A stretch of DNA of 64,000 bases from Thermodesulfobacteriota bacterium. Lineage in GTDB: Bacteria; Desulfobacterota; Desulfobacteria; Desulfobacterales; Desulfosudaceae. The notes beneath the pieces were generated by a model, which saw only the letters and a program-made list of their open reading frames with translations, had not been told where the DNA came from and did no database searches. The translations under genes were made by a program, and so were the position numbers. The stretch covers positions 1 to 64,000 of the forward strand of contig JBFMDX010000023.1 in NCBI GenBank assembly GCA_040753795.1. Reading direction: 5' to 3'. Numbering within the stretch: the first letter of the stretch is position 1; every line of letters starts with the position of its first letter. Below, piece by piece: positions 58,802 to 64,000 of this stretch.

Positions 58802-61357
58802 TCAGTTGCCCTGGCAGGGCTCCGGCGTCAGCAGCAGGGTTTTGGTGTACTGCTTTTCAATGTTCTTCTCCTGGAAGGGAAAATTCTGATATTCGCCCTT
58901 CATCCAGGCGAAGATCCCGTCGTCATAGTGGGGGCTGGCGGGGTTGTCCGACTGCCCTGAACTGTTGATCCCGACCATGGGCTCCTCGCTGCCGAAATCG
59001 ACAATGATGCGCATGGCCGGGATAAGCCAGGTGTCGAAATCTCTGCCGGGATGGTAGCCGGAGACATTCAGGGTGGTATGGTCGCCGGGGGCCGGGAAAG
59101 GGCCGCGGTCAATATATCCGGACATGATTTTCATCCCCAGTCTATCCAGAAAGCCCATGTGGGGCGCGAGCCGGGAGGCGTCCGTCAGCCATTCGTAATG
59201 GTGCATCTTTCCCCATTGCCAGTATTCAGGTTCCGGGCCGCATTTTTCTTCCAGCAGGTCAATCGCGTCCAGTACCGTCCTGGCCAGGATTTCATGGCGC
59301 TGCTCCACCACGGTGGTGGTGACATCATCCCAGAAGGGACTGGTCTGGCATCGGCCGGACAAGTGGTCATGATGGGCCGAATAGGCCATGAGGAAGATTT
59401 CCGCCAGGGATTTCCAGGCCAGGGTGTCGGTCCCGCCGCATTCATCGGCGAACAGGTTTTTGCTCAAACAGGACATGAAGGCGCCGCAGAAGGCCGCGCC
59501 GGCGGAATCAACGTTCATAAAGCCGTTGAATTCCCGGAGTACCTTCAGGCCGGCTTCCGCCCTGGTTTTATCTTTCTCACCGCTCCAGGCGGATTTCATC
59601 TTCTCCAGGGTGGTTTCATCCAGGAGTGCCTGCTTGATATACCCGACAAAGGGCGAAAACGTATCCGCCTGCATGGCCCGCGCGGTTTCAGCGGTAAATT
59701 CCGTGCCGCTTTTTTCGATCAACTGACGAATTCGTCCGGCCCGGTCCGGGTAATACCATGAGGAGGACAGGGTATAGGTAAAGTCCGCCGGGACGGTCCG
59801 GTTGTTGGCGGTGCCGATAAAGCCTTCTTCCGGGTTTTTCACGACCGGGTGAAGCGAGGGGTTGAGAAATCCCTCCCAGTCATACTCGCCCGTCCATCCC
59901 GGTGAGGGGCACAGCCCCCGGCCGCCCTTTCTGACCGGGAACCGGCCCGTAACCTGCCAGGCGATATCTTTTTCGTCGGCCATGACCAGGTTCAGGGGGA
60001 TGATGGTCCGGCTGGAAGCGGTCCAGGTGAGGATGCCGTCGACGGATGTGGCCCGCATGATATTGAAAAACACGTCCATGGTCCGGTCCGGTTCAAAAGC
60101 CGCCCAGCTCACGGCGATGCCCAGGGCCTGATCCGTCGGCATGGGCACCAGCAGGTGCCGGGGGTCTTTGGCCAGTATCCGGTTCATGAGGGGCCCGTGA
60201 ACGGTTTCATGGACCGTGACGGAAACGTCTTTGCCGCCTTTGACCTTGATGACTTCATCGCGGGTCGCTGTTTTGATCCAGTCGCCTTTATAAAGGTAAT
60301 AGAGCCCGTCGTCTTTCTGCTGGAGTTTTTCCAGAAACACGTCCTGGTTGTCAGCCATGACCATGGTCATGCCGGCCGCGATATGGCCGTTGTACCCGGC
60401 GATGATCCCCGGCACGCCGGCCAGGGCAACGCCGGCGCCTTCCAGCGTCGGGCAGCGGAGCTTCATCAGGTGCCAGAAAGAGGGCATGACCAGCGGCAGA
60501 TGGGTGTCATTGGCCAGGATGGGTTTGCCCGATTTGGTGAGTCTGCCCGACACCACCCAGTTGTTGGAAGCGGCCGCCGCCGGCACCACCAGTTTGTTGG
60601 TCCGGCAGATCACCGAGAAGATGTTCTCAAGATCCGCGGCCGCGGTGGTCAGGTCAAGTCCTTCCAGTTTTTTCATTTCCGTAAAGGGAAGGGGTTCGTC
60701 GGGATAGATGGGGGTCAGCCAGGCCAGTTTTTCCGGGCTGATTTTCTGCGCCAGGTTTAAAATGCCGATTTCTTCATGGAGGTTCTGGGCCAGGCCCAGG
60801 GTCAGGACGAGAAACACGGAGATGGAATCAATCGGTTCCCACTTCTCCGGCTTGTGGCCGGTAACCCGGACCATCATGGGCAGGGGGTTGTTGTCCAGAT
60901 AGGCGTTGACGCCGTCGCTGTAAAGCTTAAGAAAATGGCGGAGATCCGCGGAGGCCGAATTTAAAATGATCTCCGCCGCCTTGTTGACGCCCATGGCCCG
61001 CAGATAAATGTCCATTTCCACGGCGGCCTGACCGGCCATTTCCGACAGGCGGCCCTGGCCTACCAGCCGGAACCCTTCCATCTGGGCGAAACGGTCGCAG
61101 GCGCTGATGTAGCCCATGGCCACGATCAGATCCTCCAGACTGGCCGCGTCGATAAAAGGGACGCCCATGTTGTCTCTTTTTACGGTCACTTTTTCCGCAA
61201 TGCCCGGAATCTTCTGAACGCCCTCATCCGGCGGCAGGGTTTTCCCGAACAGGCTGTCCAGGGACGATGTGCAGCCGCACAGCAAACAGAGGAAGGTCGC
61301 AACGATAACGAGCGAGGGAAAAGCAAACGAACCGTGACCGCGAAAATGACGCCGCAT
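58802..61357 (-). CDS. Penicillin-acylase-family (Ntn-hydrolase) lipoprotein
   Basis: An 851-residue protein of the penicillin/acyl-homoserine-lactone acylase family. A lipoprotein signal ends LLCGC-TSS. Residues about 40-260 form the alpha-chain-like region (VTVKRDNMGVPFIDAAS, GYISACDRFAQMEGFRL). The autocleavage site lies at ASNNWVVSGRLTKSGKP, where the Ser becomes the N-terminal nucleophile of the beta subunit. NDTHL and PGIIAGYNGHIAAGMT also fit. It would cleave amide bonds of an acylated substrate in the periplasm, perhaps acyl-homoserine lactones or a cell-made N-acyl product. AAGGAG precedes the ATG at 61357, so the longer open frame to 61417 is not used. An element copy sits just upstream. 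Confidence 0.88.
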   Translation of the reverse strand: MRRHFRGHGSFAFPSLVIVATFLCLLCGCTSSLDSLFGKTLPPDEGVQKIPGIAEKVTVKRDNMGVPFIDAASLEDLIVAMGYISACDRFAQMEGFRLVGQGRLSEMAGQAAVEMDIYLRAMGVNKAAEIILNSASADLRHFLKLYSDGVNAYLDNNPLPMMVRVTGHKPEKWEPIDSISVFLVLTLGLAQNLHEEIGILNLAQKISPEKLAWLTPIYPDEPLPFTEMKKLEGLDLTTAAADLENIFSVICRTNKLVVPAAAASNNWVVSGRLTKSGKPILANDTHLPLVMPSFWHLMKLRCPTLEGAGVALAGVPGIIAGYNGHIAAGMTMVMADNQDVFLEKLQQKDDGLYYLYKGDWIKTATRDEVIKVKGGKDVSVTVHETVHGPLMNRILAKDPRHLLVPMPTDQALGIAVSWAAFEPDRTMDVFFNIMRATSVDGILTWTASSRTIIPLNLVMADEKDIAWQVTGRFPVRKGGRGLCPSPGWTGEYDWEGFLNPSLHPVVKNPEEGFIGTANNRTVPADFTYTLSSSWYYPDRAGRIRQLIEKSGTEFTAETARAMQADTFSPFVGYIKQALLDETTLEKMKSAWSGEKDKTRAEAGLKVLREFNGFMNVDSAGAAFCGAFMSCLSKNLFADECGGTDTLAWKSLAEIFLMAYSAHHDHLSGRCQTSPFWDDVTTTVVEQRHEILARTVLDAIDLLEEKCGPEPEYWQWGKMHHYEWLTDASRLAPHMGFLDRLGMKIMSGYIDRGPFPAPGDHTTLNVSGYHPGRDFDTWLIPAMRIIVDFGSEEPMVGINSSGQSDNPASPHYDDGIFAWMKGEYQNFPFQEKNIEKQYTKTLLLTPEPCQGN

Positions 61358-61410
61358 GATGTTCTCCTTGGCATGAGGTGGATATGAAAATAAAATGCCC
61401 TGATGATTAT

Positions 61411-61554
61411 AGGCCACCTCTAAAAATTGCCTTTTGGCTCGATTTCGGCGTTGCGCTCAAATTTTAATCCTCGAAATACTGTTAAGTATTCCTCCGGTTA
61501 ACATTTTCGCGCGCCTTGAACTCAAGCCAAAATTCGAATTTTTAGAGGTGACCT
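61411..61554. repeat. MITE-like hairpin element, copy 4 (inverted)
   Basis: 144 bp with ends AGGCCACCTCTAAAAATT and AATTTTTAGAGGTGACCT, in the same orientation as copy 3. It lies between the divergent penicillin-acylase-like gene and the Cys-cluster gene, where both promoters must be. Confidence 0.85.
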
Positions 61555-61713
61555 TTAATTTTTAACAAGGCGCCCGGGATGTGTCAATTCTTTTCTGGCC
61601 ACCGGAAACGGCCTCACAGAAACCTTCCCTTGACTTTGAAACCGGCGGGCAGGTAATGTCGTGGCGGTCTGTGATGATGATCATGACGGACCGTAACCGG
61701 AAGGAAGAGCGGC

Positions 61714-62349
61714 ATGAACGCCTATCAGATCGAACAACTGGAATCATTGCAATCGATCCGGCGGCAGCTCGAAACGATGAGCACCGCGACAAAAGACGCT
61801 ATTGTCGGGGAAACGGCGGATTATCTAACGTTCCGCCGGGAAGTAGCGGAATTCCATTCCAGGCATTTTGCCGGCGTCTGCACGGAGAAATGCTATCAGA
61901 GCCGCCTGTCCGCCTGCTGCTCCCGTGACGGCATCATCACCTTCTTTGCCGATATGGTTATCCATATGCTGGTTTCCGATTCCGCGGAAATCGACCTTAT
62001 GGAACAGGCCGTCCGTCATCCGGAATTTGATTTCAAATGCATCTATCTGACCCAAACCGGTTGCCTGTGGAAAATCAAACCCGTTGTCTGCGAATTTTTT
62101 CTCTGCGACGAAGCGGAAAACAAGGTTTTTAATACCCGGCCGGAAGCACTGGCCCGGTGGAAGGATTTTGAGGAATCGAAAAAGCGATTCACCTGGCCTG
62201 ACCGGCCGGTTCTTTTTGAGACCCTGGAAAAATTTTTCATGGACCGGGGGTGCGATTCTCCCCTGATGTATCTGCATAAAAGCCCCGGACTCGTCAGTCT
62301 GAGAAAAAAACGAGACGCGAGTCAGTCCTCCTCCCCTTTTATCTCTTGA
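61714..62349 (+). CDS. Cysteine-cluster protein (YkgJ-like)
   Basis: A 211-residue protein with a Cys pattern VCTEKCYQSRLSACCSRDG, then FKCIYLTQTGCLWK, PVVCEFFLCDEA and GCDS. These resemble the YkgJ/UPF0153-type iron or zinc-binding cluster family, whose function is unknown. The Cys set is probably an iron-sulfur or zinc site. GGAAGAG precedes the ATG. The C-terminal half is charged and helical. No partner gene is evident; it stands alone between the element and a long gap. Confidence 0.7.
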   Translation: MNAYQIEQLESLQSIRRQLETMSTATKDAIVGETADYLTFRREVAEFHSRHFAGVCTEKCYQSRLSACCSRDGIITFFADMVIHMLVSDSAEIDLMEQAVRHPEFDFKCIYLTQTGCLWKIKPVVCEFFLCDEAENKVFNTRPEALARWKDFEESKKRFTWPDRPVLFETLEKFFMDRGCDSPLMYLHKSPGLVSLRKKRDASQSSSPFIS

Positions 62350-62869
62350 TCATCGGATGGATTTGTTTCATAATAAGCCCAATCAGTCGGTATCCGTCCA
62401 ACTCACTGAATAAAAATCATTTCCCGGGAAGATCGGCCATCGTTACCGTCTGATCCGTCAAAAGGTAATCGTTTTTTATCTTGATATTAATAATATGAAA
62501 ATAATTGAGCGGTTGAATGTGATCGTTCATGGACCGATCGGGGTGCTTTTGTTTCCGTAACAGGGTCGCGCGAATGGCGGGGCGCTAACAGGTTGTAAAA
62601 ATTTTCAGCACGATTTCCGTCTTCCGGTCCGGCGCCGCGTTTTTCCCATGGAAGTAAAAAAGTAATTATTTGTTATTGTTATGTTATTTGCTGGAATGCC
62701 GGTCAGTTGGCATGGCATCATATTTGCTCATTATGAGAAGATACCCCGTGGCGACAGTTAATCCGCCGCGGGGATAAGTTGATCCGGTCCGGGGGCGACG
62801 ATAGTCGCGCCGGTCGGTTTCAATCGGGGGGATGTTCAATCTTTTTACTGGAAAGATCAGGAGGGCATC
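62350..62869. other. 520-bp intergenic region with leader hairpins
   Basis: Most of the gap shows no gene. Two stems lie just upstream of the CBM48 gene: CCCCGTGGCG...CGCCGCGGGG (62746-62775) and GGCGAC-GATA-GTCGCGCC (62793-62815). The AT-rich stretch 62470-62530 may contain a promoter, but no clear match was found. Confidence 0.5.
62746..62815 (+). promoter_or_regulatory. Two tandem hairpins in the leader of the CBM48-glgP pair
   Basis: A 10-bp stem with one G-T pair is followed by a second stem around GATA. No T-run follows, so they look like a structured leader rather than terminators. No known riboswitch consensus was recognised. Confidence 0.45.
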
Positions 62870-63178
62870 ATGAGCATGAAAAAGAAGTACAATAAGAACA
62901 AAACGTTGTGCAAGGTGACATTTCAGGTTCCCAGGGAAGCGGCCATGGGGGCCACATCCATCAGCATTGTCGGCGATTTCAACCACTGGAGCATCAAGGA
63001 TCACCCCATGAAGCGGAATAAAGCCGGTGCGTTTTCCGTTACGCTTGAGCTAAAAACCGGTCGGGAATATCAGTTCCGCTACCTGATGGATGAAAAAGTA
63101 TGGGAAAATGACTGGGAAGCTGATAAATATGTCAGAAGTGAATACGGAAATTGCGAAAATTCCGTTGTGATCGTTTAA
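62870..63178 (+). CDS. Standalone CBM48/isoamylase-N-type glycogen-binding protein
   Basis: A 102-residue protein that is essentially one CBM48/AMPK-type beta-sandwich: VTFQVPREAAMGATSISIVGDFNHWS, MKRNKAGAFSVTLELKTGREYQFRYLMD and WENDWEADKYV. The GDFNHW core and the Trp residues suit glycogen or starch binding. The N-terminus is basic. AGGAGGG precedes the ATG. A glucan phosphorylase gene starts 60 nt downstream, so this may target or regulate that enzyme on glycogen. Confidence 0.85.
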   Translation: MSMKKKYNKNKTLCKVTFQVPREAAMGATSISIVGDFNHWSIKDHPMKRNKAGAFSVTLELKTGREYQFRYLMDEKVWENDWEADKYVRSEYGNCENSVVIV

Positions 63179-63238
63179 ACCGGATCTTTCAGGGACGATA
63201 AATCATCCGGGTAAGAACTGGTTTGAAGGTGTGGACTT

Positions 63239-64000
63239 ATGAGTTTTTTGCAGACATTTCAGGTTTTTCCGGATGTGCCGCCGTCTTTGAAGTTTCTGGA
63301 GGTTCTGGCGCGGAACCTGTGGTGGTGCTGGAACATGGATGCTATCGATCTTTTCCGCCGGATCGATCCCAGAAAATGGGACGCCTCCGGCCGCAACCCG
63401 ATCATTTTTTCCACCTTGATCAGCCGGGAGCGAATGCGCGAACTGGCCGAGGATGAGGGATTTCTGGCCCACCTGAACAGAATCCGGGAGCAGTATCAGG
63501 AACAGGTGCTGGACCCGGTGGATGAAAACCGCTCCGAAGCCGATCGCCTGGAGAACGACGCCGTCGCTTATTTTTCCATGGAATTCGGCATCCATGAAAG
63601 CATTCCCCAGTTTGCCGGCGGGCTGGGTATCCTGGCCGGAGACCACCTGAAAGCCGCCTCGGACATGAAACTGCCCATTGTCGGTATCGGTCTTTTTTAC
63701 CGCAGCGGTTATTTCAACCAGTATCTCAACCACGATGGGTGGCAGCAGGAGAGTTTTCCCGAGATCGATATCTTTCATCTGCCCATGAAACGGGCGACCG
63801 ACAAGGAAGGCAGGGAGGTCCGGTTATCCATTCCCGGCCCGGACGGTGACATCAAGCTGACCGTCTGGAAGATCAAGGTCGGCCGGGTTCCCCTGTATCT
63901 GCTGGATACCAATCTGATTGAAAACAGCCAGTATATCCGGGATGTCAACTCCCGTCTTTATCGCTCCGACGGCCGGGTCCGTCTGGCCCAGGAAGTCGTG
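63239..64000 (+). CDS. glgP: Alpha-glucan (glycogen) phosphorylase, 5' part
   Basis: The first 254 codons of a glycogen phosphorylase that runs off the right edge. The N-terminus MSFLQTFQVFPDVPP and LARNLWWCWNMDAI, and later AVAYFSMEFGIHESIPQFAGGLGILAGDHLKAASDM and LPIVGIGLFYRSGYFNQYL, match the DUF3417-containing alpha-glucan phosphorylases. The enzyme releases glucose-1-phosphate from storage glucan using pyridoxal phosphate; the PLP-binding Lys lies beyond the window. The ATG at 63239 has GAAGG 8-12 nt upstream. It follows a CBM48 gene and is probably in the same transcript. Confidence 0.9.
   Translation, partial: MSFLQTFQVFPDVPPSLKFLEVLARNLWWCWNMDAIDLFRRIDPRKWDASGRNPIIFSTLISRERMRELAEDEGFLAHLNRIREQYQEQVLDPVDENRSEADRLENDAVAYFSMEFGIHESIPQFAGGLGILAGDHLKAASDMKLPIVGIGLFYRSGYFNQYLNHDGWQQESFPEIDIFHLPMKRATDKEGREVRLSIPGPDGDIKLTVWKIKVGRVPLYLLDTNLIENSQYIRDVNSRLYRSDGRVRLAQEVV

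Overview
The window looks like chromosome of a GC-rich, Gram-negative bacterium, most likely a member of the Desulfobacterota (former Deltaproteobacteria). This is inferred from gene content: many outer-membrane beta-barrels, Wza/Wzc-type export, a TolC/RND pump, a PfaA/PfaD secondary-lipid synthase, a DUF362-ferredoxin protein and a lone molybdopterin oxidoreductase. There is no rRNA, tRNA, phage or CRISPR to fix the taxonomy. About 47 protein genes are supported. The last one (glgP) runs off the right edge.

Layout. 0.1-9 kb is an exopolysaccharide module: FecR-domain protein, outer-membrane barrel, Wza-like exporter and a Wzc-like tyrosine autokinase on +, converging with an O-antigen ligase/TPR protein and a PHP-type tyrosine phosphatase on -. 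9-14.8 kb holds a pseudouridine synthase, a Lys/Ala-rich histone H1-like protein, a molybdopterin oxidoreductase, an M24 aminopeptidase and XerD. 15-23.3 kb is a compact two-gene polyunsaturated-fatty-acid-type synthase: a PfaD enoyl reductase and a 2213-residue PfaA-like megasynthase (KS-AT-ACPx3-KR-DH). 23.4-32 kb carries secreted and outer-membrane proteins: a LamG protein, a DUF4105 protein, a DUF3015 protein and two porins. 32-41.7 kb contains a small kinase-like protein, a NifU-like scaffold and a TolC/MFP/RND/YeiH transport cluster. 41.9-51.7 kb contains an MCP, a diguanylate cyclase, a GT39-like membrane protein, an NlpC/P60-barrel fusion, a pseudouridine synthase, an RsmG-SpoU methyltransferase fusion, a STAS-like protein and a flavin reductase. 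51.7-64 kb contains a DUF4382 lipoprotein, a radical SAM protein, a hybrid histidine kinase, a DUF362-ferredoxin, a penicillin-acylase-like lipoprotein, a Cys-cluster protein, a lone CBM48 protein and glgP.

The most unusual features lie between the genes. Arrays of a 7-8 bp TTAAGT unit sit at several gene boundaries, and one overlaps the stop codon of pfaA. A separate 142-150 bp hairpin-forming element with TCTCTAAAAATT termini occurs in four near-full copies, each in an upstream region, with further remnants. Several smaller palindrome families are also dispersed. Sequence-level oddities include a 45-bp inverted repeat near 26.3 kb and a terminator-like hairpin lying over the probable start of the DUF4105 gene. 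Two gene fusions, NlpC/P60 with a beta-barrel and RsmG with SpoU, are the clearest protein-level surprises. The minimal Pfa system is the best candidate for an incompletely described pathway.
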